Assembly: GCF_029892685.1 (NCBI RefSeq)
Contig: NZ_JARXVD010000001.1
Location: 124,001 to 188,000, forward strand
Direction: 5' to 3'
DNA: 64,000 bases
Origin: Mycobacterium sp. OTB74
GTDB lineage: Bacteria > Actinomycetota > Actinomycetes > Mycobacteriales > Mycobacteriaceae
Shown here: in pieces, positions 1-9,526 of the stretch
Position numbering within the stretch: position 1 is the first letter of the stretch
Layout: every line of letters starts with the position of its first letter
Notes under the pieces: generated by a model
What the model was told of the DNA's origin: nothing
What the model saw: only the letters and a program-made list of their open reading frames with translations
Database searches by the model: none
Program-made: the position numbers and the translations under genes

Positions 1-597
1 CGCGGCTCCGTTGGCGCTGTCGGTGTCGGGATCTGCGGAACGGGGTGCAGAGCCCGCAAATGGCTTGCAGGTCACCACATCTCCACGGCGGGCCACCAGC
101 AGTTCCGGGCTGGCGCCGATCAGCGCGGTACCCGCGTAGTCCGGTCCGGCGGCAGACAGGTCGGTGAAAAATGCTGTGGCGGTGTGGTCTTCGGCAAGTC
201 GGGTGATCAGGGTTGATACATCCAACGGTGCCTCGGCGGTCAGCTGCAGCGCCCGGGCCAGTACCACCTTGTGCAGTCCGCCGGTCGGGTCACGCAGCGC
301 CGACACCGCCGCGGCGACGCGGGCCCGGTGTACTTGCGGGGCCGGCAGCATCGCCTCAACCTGTACCGGGGGCAGCTCGGTCCGCGGCCAGGGCGGCAGC
401 GCGGCTCCGAACGCCACCCGCTCGGGTGACATCAGTGCCGCCGGTGCCGAGAGGTCAAAAGGTAAGGCACCCAACAGGATTGGTACTTCACGGCGGGACA
501 GTGCGGCGCGCGCCGAGGCCAGGTCGGCGAACCTGCGGGCAGGGCCGTCGGCCAGTACGACACCATCGGGACCGGCCAGCACAAAGACCGGAGTCAC
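1..597 (-). CDS. entC: Isochorismate synthase EntC (5' part, runs off the window)
   Basis: The minus strand from a GTG at 597 is open to base 1 (199 codons). EntC/MenF enzymes of the chorismate-binding family convert chorismate to isochorismate for menaquinone or siderophore synthesis. The visible part is the N-terminal half. It ends in the family stretch LVARRGD...CKPFAGSAPR, which begins the chorismate-binding core. The catalytic C-terminal half lies outside the window. The GTG overlaps the TGA of the upstream phosphatase gene (GTGA), so the two are translationally coupled. The same pairing is known as Rv3214-Rv3215 in M. tuberculosis. Identification is firm; the isochorismate role rather than salicylate synthase is inferred from the neighbour and the lack of an MbtI context. 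Confidence 0.88.
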   Translation of the reverse strand, partial: MTPVFVLAGPDGVVLADGPARRFADLASARAALSRREVPILLGALPFDLSAPAALMSPERVAFGAALPPWPRTELPPVQVEAMLPAPQVHRARVAAAVSALRDPTGGLHKVVLARALQLTAEAPLDVSTLITRLAEDHTATAFFTDLSAAGPDYAGTALIGASPELLVARRGDVVTCKPFAGSAPRSADPDTDSANGAA

Positions 598-1217
598 GCC
601 GGCAGACACGGGTTGGGGTGGCCGGTCAGTCCCAGCGCAACGAGTTGACGCACACTGTGTTCAAAACCGCACACCGAGATCGACGCGGCAGCCATCGACA
701 GCCGGATACCGTCGGACACCGGCAGTTCGATCCACCGGGTCATCACTGCCCGGGAGAAGTGGCCGTGCCCGACGAACACCACATCATGGGTCACGAGGTG
801 CTCCAGTGCGAGCAGCACGGCACGGTCGGCCCGAGCACTGACGTCGGCCGCGCTCTCACCGCCGGGACACCCGTGCGTCCACACCAGCCAGTTGGGCTCC
901 TGCGCACGGATCTGCGCTGTGGTGAGGCCCTCGTACTCGCCGTAGTCCCACTCGGCCAGCAGCTCGGTGGTCTCGGCGATGTGCAGACCGGCCAGTTCGG
1001 CTGTGGTGACGGCGCGTTGGCGGGGGCTGCTGATCACAATGGGGTCGGACAGTTGCAGCTCGGCCAAGGCATCGGCGGCCAGGCGGGCCTGCTCTCGACC
1101 TTCGCTGGTCAATTCGAGATCGGTTCGCCCGGTGTGCCTGCCGATGCTGGACCATTCCGTTTCACCGTGTCGAAGCAACATCAGCCGGTGTGCCAGCTGA
1201 TCCCCTCCGTTACTCAC
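594..1217 (-). CDS. gpm2: Histidine (acid) phosphatase of the phosphoglycerate mutase family
   Basis: 207 aa. The N-terminal LLRHGETEW carries the phosphohistidine (His17 in RHG). SSPRQRA (Arg66), the glutamate of WDYGEYEG and the second histidine in VGHGHFSR (His151) complete the branch-1 histidine phosphatase active site. The M. tuberculosis counterpart Rv3214 is annotated as a mutase but was characterised as a broad acid phosphatase; that is family knowledge. The gene is the first of a two-gene unit with entC, with a 4-nt stop/start overlap. Start chosen at ATG 1217, six residues before the conserved fold begins. No signal peptide is visible, so it should be cytoplasmic. Confidence 0.9.
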   Translation of the reverse strand: MSNGGDQLAHRLMLLRHGETEWSSIGRHTGRTDLELTSEGREQARLAADALAELQLSDPIVISSPRQRAVTTAELAGLHIAETTELLAEWDYGEYEGLTTAQIRAQEPNWLVWTHGCPGGESAADVSARADRAVLLALEHLVTHDVVFVGHGHFSRAVMTRWIELPVSDGIRLSMAAASISVCGFEHSVRQLVALGLTGHPNPCLPA

Positions 1218-1267
1218 GCCCGCGATTCTGCCTCACAGCAGGCGCGACCGGTTGATTGCATGCCAGG

Positions 1268-2068
1268 ATGAATGGTGTGACGCGGGTACTGGTGGTCGCC
1301 AATCAAAAGGGTGGGGTCGCAAAGACGACGACAGTGGCATCGCTGGGGGCGGCGCTGACGGCCGAGGGGCAGCAGGTTCTGCTCGTCGACCTCGATCCGC
1401 AGGGATGTTTGACGTTTTCGCTGGGCCAGGATCCGGACAAGCTGCCGGTTTCGGTGCACGAGGTGCTGCTGGGGGAGGTCGAGCCCGATGCTGCGCTGGT
1501 CTCGACCGACGAAGGCATGACGCTGTTGCCGGCGAACATTGATCTGGCGGGTGCCGAGGCCATGCTGCTTATGCGGGCAGGCCGTGAATATGCCCTGAAA
1601 CGGGCGCTGGCCAAGCTGGACGGCTTTGACGTCATCATCGTCGACTGCCCGCCATCCCTGGGGGTATTGACCCTCAACGGGCTCACCGCGGCCGACGAAG
1701 TGATCGTGCCGCTGCAATGCGAAACGCTCGCACACCGCGGTGTCGGACAGTTCCTGCGGACGGTCAACGACGTCCAGCAGATCACCAACCCGAATCTGCG
1801 CCTGTTGGGTGCGTTGCCCACGCTCTACGACGCGCGCACCACGCACAGTCGCGACGTCCTGCTGGACGTGGCTGACCGCTACAGCCTGGTGGTGCTGGCC
1901 CCGCCGATTCCACGGACTGTGCGCTTCGCCGAGGCCAGCGCGTCCGGGTCATCGGTGTTGGCCGGACGAAAGAACAAGGGCGCGTTGGCATATCGGGAGC
2001 TGGCGGATTCGCTGCTCAAGCACTGGAAGAAGGACAAGGCGCTGCCGATCTTCACCCCTGAAGTGTGA
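1268..2068 (+). CDS. ParA/Soj-like ATPase (Rv3213c type)
   Basis: 266 aa from the first ATG; a TTG four codons upstream would extend it. The deviant Walker A KGGVAKTT is followed by the Walker A' segment LLVDLDPQG and Walker B VIIVDCPPSLG, the MinD/ParA order. These proteins dimerise on ATP and bind DNA non-specifically to move or position cargo. No ParB gene or parS site is seen nearby, so this is an orphan ParA distinct from the chromosomal parAB pair. It is divergent from gpm2 with only a 50-bp gap, and leaderless or near-leaderless expression is likely. Its stop codon lies inside a bidirectional terminator shared with the convergent gene. The cargo is unknown. Confidence 0.85.
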   Translation: MNGVTRVLVVANQKGGVAKTTTVASLGAALTAEGQQVLLVDLDPQGCLTFSLGQDPDKLPVSVHEVLLGEVEPDAALVSTDEGMTLLPANIDLAGAEAMLLMRAGREYALKRALAKLDGFDVIIVDCPPSLGVLTLNGLTAADEVIVPLQCETLAHRGVGQFLRTVNDVQQITNPNLRLLGALPTLYDARTTHSRDVLLDVADRYSLVVLAPPIPRTVRFAEASASGSSVLAGRKNKGALAYRELADSLLKHWKKDKALPIFTPEV

Positions 2069-2117
2069 TTTATGCACGAAAAGGGGCGGTCAGCCCCCTA
2101 AAACGTGCACAAATCAC
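2065..2117. terminator. Bidirectional terminator overlapping two stop codons
   Basis: A long dyad: GTGATTT...GTGCAC-type outer arms (2065-2071 with 2111-2117) and an inner AGGGGC/GCCCCC stem flanked by A- and T-rich tracts. It covers the stop of the ParA-like gene (2066-2068) and of the convergent membrane protein gene (2114-2116). Confidence 0.8.
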
Positions 2118-3328
2118 TCGCCCAGCGCGACCAGTTGATCCCCACGCTGCTCCAGCAGCACCGACCCCGCGACCGCCGGGATCACCGCGCCGTTGAGCGG
2201 TTGGCGGTCCAGCGGGATATGGGACTGGCCTGCTCCGGTCTGGGTGTCGAAGGTGTCGTAGCCGGTGGTGACCGGCACCAAAAGGTGACCCGCCATGACA
2301 GTGGCGGGCCCGATCGGAGCCTGTCCGTCCTGCGGGCTGATCGTGTACTTGTAGTTCAGCCCTGCGGCGTCGAACACCATCACCGAATCGCCGGTGTACC
2401 AGGTGATCAGGTCTCCGGCCCGGGTCATCGCGGTCACCGGTGTGGCCGGCGCCGGCATCAGCGTGCTGGCTATCGTGCCGCCGGTCCCGTCGATCAGGTT
2501 GACCGCCGGCTGGGGCGTCGGCACATACACCGCGACTTTGGTCTCGGAGACAGCGATTACCTTCGCGTCGGAGTCAACGCTCACCCCGGGCTGAGATACC
2601 CGCTTGATGTCAGGCTGGTCTTCCTCTTTGGCCGGCTTGAGCAGCGTCAGCCGCATGTCGGCCTGCTTCGGGCAGGCCTCCATAACCGCGATCGACGCCG
2701 GGCTGGCGGCCGCCGAGACCAGACGGCACAGCGGCGAGGCCGGCACACCCGGCTTGACGTGGGCGTCCAGGTAGCCGTAGCTGATCATTCGGACCATGTC
2801 CGAGCGCCACTGCTCCAGTCGACTGTCGCCGTACGACAGGACGGTGCTGCCGTCAGTGGACAGCGTCACCTCGTCGTCGGCGACGCTACTGCGGGCCGGT
2901 CCCCGATGACCGGTGACCGCGTTGACGGTGCTGATCTGTCCGCAGCCACGGACGTCGGGGTAGGCAGCCACCGCGTACTGGGCCACCGAGGTGACGCCGC
3001 AGAGGTCGACGCCGCGCGCGAAGCTCCACAGTGACGCGCCGGTGGCCGGGTCGCGGCCGTCGACCTGCTTGCCCTGACCGGTCACCACCGAGCCGCCGAC
3101 CACCACCGGTTGGGTGGTCTTGGCGCTGGGCTGCGTCCACAGTTCATGCAGCGCGGTCGGCACCGACCTGGCGGTGTGCAGTGCAGGCACGGTCGTGGCT
3201 GCCTGTTTGATGACGGTTGCGCGCGCGTCGCTGTTCCACCAGATCAGCGTCGCGCCGACTGCGACCGCCAGCACGATTGCGGCGGCGGCGATCAGGTCGG
3301 CTTTGGTGCGTCGTTCGGGTTTGACCAT
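2114..3328 (-). CDS. Membrane-anchored PQQ-propeller-like protein (Rv3212 type)
   Basis: 404 aa. Basic N-terminus, then one membrane segment at about residues 11-30 (ADLIAAAAIVLAVAVGATLI), then an extracytoplasmic domain rich in short repeats of the form GxVVTGxGKxVxGRDPATGASLWSF. That repeat resembles a beta-propeller (PQQ-like/outer-membrane-assembly type) blade. Paired cysteines in the periplasmic part (for example in GVDLCGV and VRGCGQ) could form disulphides. It lies 24 bp downstream of rhlE on the same strand, so it is probably the second gene of an rhlE operon. The function is not established; the description rests on the visible topology and repeats. Confidence 0.7.
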   Translation of the reverse strand: MVKPERRTKADLIAAAAIVLAVAVGATLIWWNSDARATVIKQAATTVPALHTARSVPTALHELWTQPSAKTTQPVVVGGSVVTGQGKQVDGRDPATGASLWSFARGVDLCGVTSVAQYAVAAYPDVRGCGQISTVNAVTGHRGPARSSVADDEVTLSTDGSTVLSYGDSRLEQWRSDMVRMISYGYLDAHVKPGVPASPLCRLVSAAASPASIAVMEACPKQADMRLTLLKPAKEEDQPDIKRVSQPGVSVDSDAKVIAVSETKVAVYVPTPQPAVNLIDGTGGTIASTLMPAPATPVTAMTRAGDLITWYTGDSVMVFDAAGLNYKYTISPQDGQAPIGPATVMAGHLLVPVTTGYDTFDTQTGAGQSHIPLDRQPLNGAVIPAVAGSVLLEQRGDQLVALGE

Positions 3329-3352
3329 CTGTGGGCGCCGACAGACCTGCGG

Positions 3353-4915
3353 CTATTCGGCTGTGGACGAAATGGGGGCCGCAGCCTGAGCCTCAGCTGC
3401 CGGGGTCGCCGATGCCGAGTCCTTGCGCGGGCGGCGGCGCCGACGACGGCGCCCCGAGTGGGTGGACTCGGCAGTAGCATCGTCAGCCTGGGTGGCGGCC
3501 TCGGCGGGCGTGGCCTCGGTCGCTCCCTCGACGTGACCCGTCGCGGCCTCGCCACCGCGGGTGCGGCGCCGCGACCGGCTGCGGGCGCGGGCCGGTCGGT
3601 CGGCGTCGGCGCTCGATTCGCGCTTCGCGCCCGGTTCGTCGGTACGCGACCGCTTGGCGGGCTTGACCGTCGACGGACCGATCGAGCCGGTGACGTCTGT
3701 CGGGATGTTCAGTTCCTCGTACAGGTGCGGCGAGCGCGAATAGGTCTCGGCGGGATCGGGGCAATCCAGACCCAGTGCCTTGTCGATCAGCGCCCAGCGG
3801 GTCAGCTCGTCCCAGTCCACCAGCGTCACCGCGATGCCGGTCTTGCCGGCGCGCCCGGTGCGGCCGATGCGGTGCACGTAGGACTGCTCGTCCTCGGGGA
3901 TCTGGTAGTTGATGACGTGGGTGATGTCGTCGATGTCGATGCCGCGAGCTGCCACGTCCGTGGCAACCAGCACGTCGATGCTGCCCTGGCGGAACGACTT
4001 GAGCGCCTTCTCGCGGGCGATCTGGCCCAGGTCACCGTGCACGGCGCCGACCTTGAAACCACGCTCGGCGAGTTCGTCGGACACCTTCTGCGCGGTGCGC
4101 TTGGTGCGGGTGAAGATCATGGTCGCGCCGCGGCCATCGGCCTGCAGGATGCGGCTGACCATCTCCACCTTGTCCAGGGCATGTGCGCGGTAGACGAACT
4201 GCTCGGTGGTGTCGTGGGTGGCCGCCGAATGCGGCGCTTCGGCCCGGATGTGGGTCGGCTGGTTCATGAAGGTGCGGGCCAGCGTGATGATCGGGTCCGG
4301 CATGGTCGCCGAGAACAGCATCGCCTGACGTGAGTCCGGAGTCAGCCGCAGGATGCGCTCGATGTCGGGCAGGAAGCCCAGGTCCAGCATCTCGTCGGCC
4401 TCGTCGAGCACCAGGACGCTCAGCCCGCCGAGCTGGAGGTGGCCCTGCTGGGCCAGGTCCAGCAGGCGGCCGGGCGTGCCGACGACCACGTCGACGCCCT
4501 TCTGCAGGGCTTCGATCTGCGGCTCGTAGGGACGTCCGCCGTAGATGGCTTCCACGCTGAACTTGCGGTCATCTGCAGGCAGATGTTTGCTCGCCATCGC
4601 CAGGTCGCCATGGACCTGGATGCACAGCTCGCGGGTCGGGACGACGACCAGGGCGCGCGGCGTACCCGTCAGGGGGCGGTTCTCGTCGGACGAGACGCGG
4701 TGCAACAGCGGGACGCCGAACGCCAGGGTCTTGCCCATGCCGGTGCGGGCCTGGCCGATCAGGTCGTCGCCGGCGAGCGCGAGCGGCAAGGTCAGCTCCT
4801 GGATGGCGAAGGGATGTTCCTTGCCGTCCTCGGCCAACGCGCGCACGATTTCGTCGCGAACGCCCAGGTCAGAGAATGAAATTTCAGGGGTTGTCTTGTT
4901 ATTCAGTGCGGTCAT
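3353..4915 (-). CDS. rhlE: DEAD-box ATP-dependent RNA helicase
   Basis: 520 aa. All core motifs are visible: Q motif with PFAIQ (35-39), Walker A ARTGMGKT (57-63), PTREL (93-97), DEAD (171-174), SAT (202-204), and the C-terminal HRIGRTGRAG. The C-terminal about 130 residues are a low-complexity basic/acidic tail with RSRSRRRTRGG, typical of RNA-annealing tails in actinobacterial RhlE/CsdA-like helicases. The role is RNA duplex unwinding in ribosome assembly or RNA decay, with substrates unknown. Upstream is a 358-bp non-coding interval shared with a divergent gene, so a long 5' UTR is possible, as is common for DEAD-box helicase genes. Confidence 0.9.
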   Translation of the reverse strand: MTALNNKTTPEISFSDLGVRDEIVRALAEDGKEHPFAIQELTLPLALAGDDLIGQARTGMGKTLAFGVPLLHRVSSDENRPLTGTPRALVVVPTRELCIQVHGDLAMASKHLPADDRKFSVEAIYGGRPYEPQIEALQKGVDVVVGTPGRLLDLAQQGHLQLGGLSVLVLDEADEMLDLGFLPDIERILRLTPDSRQAMLFSATMPDPIITLARTFMNQPTHIRAEAPHSAATHDTTEQFVYRAHALDKVEMVSRILQADGRGATMIFTRTKRTAQKVSDELAERGFKVGAVHGDLGQIAREKALKSFRQGSIDVLVATDVAARGIDIDDITHVINYQIPEDEQSYVHRIGRTGRAGKTGIAVTLVDWDELTRWALIDKALGLDCPDPAETYSRSPHLYEELNIPTDVTGSIGPSTVKPAKRSRTDEPGAKRESSADADRPARARSRSRRRTRGGEAATGHVEGATEATPAEAATQADDATAESTHSGRRRRRRRPRKDSASATPAAEAQAAAPISSTAE

Positions 4916-5273
4916 GCGGGGTGTGGATGCCTTCCGGTGTCTTCCGAGTCAGTTACTCGCATTTGTCCACGCGCGCACGAGTCTGACGAGAAAACACTGG
5001 GCCCAGGGGCGAGGCTCGAACACTCCCGGAGGGGCCGGGGTGTCTGAGTTACGCCAACCAACTGCTCACGCGAATGGTCGCGGGCGGAGGGCGGGCCAAC
5101 ACGTGCACGCACATTTCTTTGGTCGCGGCCGGTTCGGCATCGTCTGAACGGAACCCGTGAACCAGGCCCTGAATTAGCTCAGAACTTGCTCGTCACTGGC
5201 CGCAGCCAGCTCTATTGTAGCTGGTCGTATCCGCCGTTCCGCCACGTCGCGCCGAGCGGACTACAGTTGGGCC
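4916..5273. other. Divergent intergenic region (rhlE / ferritin-like gene)
   Basis: 358 bp with no convincing gene. It should hold both divergent promoters. A CCAGCT...AGCTGG dyad near 5209-5227 lies about 50 bp ahead of the ferritin-like gene. No RNA gene was recognised. Confidence 0.5.
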
Positions 5274-5975
5274 ATGCCTTCGACGTCCCAGGCGCAGCCC
5301 GAGCAGGCGGCAACTCCGGTCAAACCGGGCGTGTCCGCGGACCATCCCGGTATCACCGAGCTGTTCGCCTTGCTCGCATATGGCGAGGTCGCGGCGTTCT
5401 ACCGGCTGACCGAGGAAGCGCGGATGGCGCCCAATCTGGCCGGGCGCATCAACCTGGCCCGGATGGCCGCTGCTGAGATGGGGCACTTCGACCTACTGCG
5501 CGAGGCGTTGGCGCGCAGGGGCGTCGATGTTGTTCCGGCGATGACGAAATATGCTCCGGCACTTGAGAATTACCACCGGCTGACCACACCGAGCACCTGG
5601 CTGGAGGCGTTGGTCAAGACCTACATCGGCGATGCGCTGGCAGCCGATTTCTACTTGGAGATCGCAGATTCGCTGCCCGCGGAGCCCGCCGATGTGGTGC
5701 GCGCAGTGCTCTCGGAGACCGGTCATTCACAGTTCGTGGTGGCCGAGGTGCGGGCTGCGGTCGCCAGCAGCGACCGGCAGCGGCACCGATTGGCGTTGTG
5801 GTCGCGCCGACTGCTCGGCGAGGCCATCACCCAGGCCCAGTTCGTCATGGCCGAACGTGAGGATCTGGTCGACCTGGTGCTCTCCAGCGGCGAGGGACTG
5901 ACCCAGATGACGGAGTTCTTCGGCAGGTTGCAAGAGACGCATGCGAATCGGGTGCGTGAACTCGGCCTCGACTGA
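5274..5975 (+). CDS. Ferritin-like di-iron protein, MiaE-like (Rv3210c type)
   Basis: 233 aa, almost entirely helical. Two E-x-x-H pairs, AAAEMGHFD and LSETGHSQF, sit about 90 residues apart, as in four-helix-bundle di-iron enzymes. An additional glutamate in the first helix (LLAYGEVAAFYRL) completes a plausible di-iron site. The closest named family is tRNA-(ms2io6A) hydroxylase MiaE-like. In mycobacteria the substrate is not known, so the catalytic role is inferred from the fold. The gene is monocistronic, divergent from rhlE, and ends at a strong bidirectional terminator. Confidence 0.75.
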   Translation: MPSTSQAQPEQAATPVKPGVSADHPGITELFALLAYGEVAAFYRLTEEARMAPNLAGRINLARMAAAEMGHFDLLREALARRGVDVVPAMTKYAPALENYHRLTTPSTWLEALVKTYIGDALAADFYLEIADSLPAEPADVVRAVLSETGHSQFVVAEVRAAVASSDRQRHRLALWSRRLLGEAITQAQFVMAEREDLVDLVLSSGEGLTQMTEFFGRLQETHANRVRELGLD

Positions 5976-6010
5976 GCTCACCTCACCCGACTTTCACCCC
6001 ACGAACGAGA

Positions 6011-6040
6011 ACTGGCCGGCGAGAATCCTCGCCGGCCAGT
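6011..6040. terminator. Bidirectional intrinsic terminator
   Basis: Perfect 13-bp GC-rich stem ACTGGCCGGCGAG / CTCGCCGGCCAGT with loop AATC, followed by a T-rich tract. It lies between convergent genes ending at 5975 and 6055. Confidence 0.88.
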
Positions 6041-6054
6041 CTGTTGTTCGAGCA

Positions 6055-6930
6055 CTACCTGGTGCAGGTGGTGATCATCGAGTTGTTGTTCTGGGCGGCG
6101 ATCGGCGCCCCTGAACCATCGGTGATCGAGCAGTTCAGCTGACCGGTCACACTGGTCGCGGTCACCGAGCTGAGGGTCACTCCCGGGTTCAGTGTCACCA
6201 CCTTCGACCACGGCAGGGCGACGTTGAGGTCGGTCTGCAGCGCGCCCTGAGAGTCGGTGTAGATCACCGTGACGAGGTCCAGCAGAGGCCTGTTGCCGGT
6301 GACCCGATAAACGACCGTGTTCGCAGCCGCTGAGGCCGGCGCGGGCACGGCGTCGGGAGCCGGTACCGCCGGGGCAGCTTCGGTGGGTACCGCCGCGGTC
6401 GGCGACGGCGTGACAGTGGTGACCGTCTCAGGCGCCAGCGCGCTGGTAGAAGGAGTGGCCGGGCGGCCCGTCGGTGACGGGGCGGACGCCGACGGCGTCG
6501 TCGTCGGCGCGGCGTGGCTGGTGGTTGGCGCGGCCGGGGTCAGCGTCGCGGTTACCGGGCCGCTGTCGCCGCCACCGAGGATGATGACGGTGCAGATGAC
6601 CGCAACCAGCAGGATGGCGCCGGCGACACCAGCCACCCAGATCCAGCGGCGATCGATCGGTTCGTCGTAGGCATAGACGTCGTCGTCGTCGTAATCGTCG
6701 TCGTCCGGTGCGGCGTCATGGTCGGCGTCCGGGTGGCTGTTGTCCAAGCGGTCGGTGTCCGGACGGTCGGCCAGGCCGGTGGCAGCCCCGGCGGGGCTGT
6801 ATGAGCCATATGCACCGCCGGAGTACGAGCCGGGACTGTCGTAGCTGTCGGCGGCCGGAGCAGGGCTGTCCCCGTAGCCACCGGCCGATTCCGGTGTTGA
6901 TGTGGAATATCGTGAATATGGCCTGGTCAT
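6055..6930 (-). CDS. MmpS-like membrane protein (Rv3209 type)
   Basis: 291 aa from ATG 6930; the 47 extra codons upstream are unlike the family and are excluded. The N-terminal about 130 residues are proline/serine/tyrosine/aspartate-rich with a DDDYDDDDV run. A single membrane helix follows (about 135-157, AGVAGAILLVAVICTVIIL), then a Thr/Pro/Ala linker. The C-terminal about 90 residues resemble the MmpS beta-sandwich (YRVTGN...YTDSQG...LPWSKVV) with two cysteines. MmpS proteins partner RND lipid transporters, but no mmpL is adjacent here, so any transport role is inferred. The Tyr/Asp-rich cytoplasmic part resembles regulatory tails of mycobacterial envelope proteins. Confidence 0.7.
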   Translation of the reverse strand: MTRPYSRYSTSTPESAGGYGDSPAPAADSYDSPGSYSGGAYGSYSPAGAATGLADRPDTDRLDNSHPDADHDAAPDDDDYDDDDVYAYDEPIDRRWIWVAGVAGAILLVAVICTVIILGGGDSGPVTATLTPAAPTTSHAAPTTTPSASAPSPTGRPATPSTSALAPETVTTVTPSPTAAVPTEAAPAVPAPDAVPAPASAAANTVVYRVTGNRPLLDLVTVIYTDSQGALQTDLNVALPWSKVVTLNPGVTLSSVTATSVTGQLNCSITDGSGAPIAAQNNNSMITTCTR

Positions 6931-7199
6931 GGCAACTGTCCCCGATCGATTAGCGCTTACCTGGCCGATGCTAGTGGTGTGAAAGTGACAGATGAGGCTG
7001 ACGCGCTGACGATCAGATAACGGTCGGGACTCGGTTCGCTGACGACGCTTTATCTGACAGCGAACGACCACAGCGGCACGCGGGGCGCACTGTCCACTAG
7101 CCTTCCTTCCACAGCCTTGACGCCATGGTCTGTGTCACCGTCGGTGCCATTGATCCGGGGCATATGGGACGACGAGCTCATCGAATGAAAGGGGTCAGC

Positions 7200-7442
7200 G
7201 TGGAGGTCAAGATCGGTATCTCCGACAGTCCGCGTGAACTGTTCTTCAACAGCGGGCAATCACCCGAAGAAGTGGAGAAGCTGATCACCGATGCGCTGGG
7301 CAACGACGCCGCTGTCCTGGCGCTGACGGATGAGAAGGGCCGACGCTTCCTGGTCCAGACCGCCAAGATCGCCTATGTCGAGATCGGTGCAGCCGACTCT
7401 CGCCGGGTCGGCTTCGGCGTCGCGGCGGGCATGGACGCCTGA
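7200..7442 (+). CDS. DUF3107 protein (TB9.4 type)
   Basis: 80 aa from GTG 7200, with AAGGGG about 7 nt ahead supporting this start; the longer reading from 7125 adds 25 non-conserved codons. The sequence begins MEVKIGISDSPRELFFNSGQ and contains the family stretch YVEIGAADSRRVGFG. TB9.4 (Rv3208A) is a small actinobacterial protein known as a T-cell antigen; its biochemical role is unknown. It sits convergent to the TetR gene with a 21-bp gap. Confidence 0.85.
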   Translation: MEVKIGISDSPRELFFNSGQSPEEVEKLITDALGNDAAVLALTDEKGRRFLVQTAKIAYVEIGAADSRRVGFGVAAGMDA

Positions 7443-7463
7443 GGCGTATGGAGCGGGTGCCGC

Positions 7464-8291
<828 letters not shown>

Positions 8292-8388
8292 TCAGCCGGC
8301 CCGCCCTACCGATGTCGGTCCCGGGCGTCGCGGCATTCGGTGGCGTGCCGTCATCTGCGTTGGCGCAGGTCTGTGCCATCCTGGTTCG

Positions 8389-9438
8389 GTGACCTACGAC
8401 CCGGGCCAAGGCGGCGCCGGTCGCGTTCCCGTGCTGCGCAACGAATGGCATGAGCCGTTGCGGGCCCAGCGCGACCCGGTGGCCGAGGGGTCAGGTCGTT
8501 TGCGGTCCAACCGAGACGGGCGCGAGCATTTGCCTAAACAGAGCTGGTTGGGTCGATTTGTGTCGACCTATGGCTGGCGCGCGTACGCGTTGCCAGTGCT
8601 CGCCGTGGTCACCAGTGTCGTGGTGTATCAGGCCGTCGGCAACACGCCTACGGCCCAGCCCACGCAGGTGCACGGTCCGCTGGTCGGACAGCCCACCATC
8701 AACGGCGGTGGCACCGCCATCGTCGGCGCACCGCCCAAGGGGCTCACCCAATTCGATGTGAATCTGCCCACCGGGGTCTTGCCCGAGGGCGGTCAGTACA
8801 CCGAGGCCGGGGACAAGACCTGGCACATCGTGCCGGGCACGACGCCGAAGATCGGGCAGGGCACCACCCGCTCGTTCACCTACACAGTCGAGGTGGAGGA
8901 CGGCGTCGACACTTCCAGTTTCGGTGGCGACGAGGCGTTCGGCCGGATGGTCAGTGAAACCCTGGACAACCCGAAGAGTTGGACGCACGACGCGAAATTC
9001 GCACTCACCCGGATCGACGCCAGTGTGCCCGAGCAGCCGGATTTCCGGGTGTCACTGACCTCGCCCATGACGGTCCGTGAAGGCTGTGGGTACGACATCG
9101 CGTTGGAGTCTTCGTGCTTCAACCCGGCCTATTTCCCGGGTGACGGCGGCAAGGCCCAGTCCCGCGTGTTCATCAATGAGTCCCGCTGGGTGCGGGGAGC
9201 GGTGCCGTTCCAGGGCGATATCGGGTCGTACCGGCAGTACCTGGTCAACCACGAAGTTGGGCACGCCATCGGGTACCGGTTGCACGAGCCGTGCGGCGAC
9301 AACGGCGGGCTGGCCCCGATCATGATGCAGCAGACCTTCTCGACCAGTAACAACGACGACGCCAAGTTCGACCCCGACTCGGTCAAGGTGGACGGCAAGA
9401 CCTGCCGTTTCAATCCCTGGCCATACCCCATCCCCTGA
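8389..9438 (+). CDS. Membrane-anchored DUF3152 protein with zinc-protease motif (Rv3207c type)
   Basis: 349 aa from GTG 8389. A cytoplasmic N-terminus of about 60 residues precedes one membrane helix (about 64-82, AYALPVLAVVTSVVVYQAV). The exported domain carries HEVGHAIGYRLHEPC, an HExGHxxG signature of a metzincin-like zinc protease. Four cysteines around the site (REGCGYD, SSCFNP, HEPCG, KTCRF) suggest disulphides. No protease substrate is known for DUF3152. It stands alone between a TetR gene and moeZ. Confidence 0.78.
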   Translation: MTYDPGQGGAGRVPVLRNEWHEPLRAQRDPVAEGSGRLRSNRDGREHLPKQSWLGRFVSTYGWRAYALPVLAVVTSVVVYQAVGNTPTAQPTQVHGPLVGQPTINGGGTAIVGAPPKGLTQFDVNLPTGVLPEGGQYTEAGDKTWHIVPGTTPKIGQGTTRSFTYTVEVEDGVDTSSFGGDEAFGRMVSETLDNPKSWTHDAKFALTRIDASVPEQPDFRVSLTSPMTVREGCGYDIALESSCFNPAYFPGDGGKAQSRVFINESRWVRGAVPFQGDIGSYRQYLVNHEVGHAIGYRLHEPCGDNGGLAPIMMQQTFSTSNNDDAKFDPDSVKVDGKTCRFNPWPYPIP

Positions 9439-9526
9439 CGCCCGGCCTGGAAGCTGCCGAGATCGGTAGTCGAGTCGGCCCGAATAGGATGTAACCAGGG
9501 TGGCTGATCACGATGAAGGAGATGCG

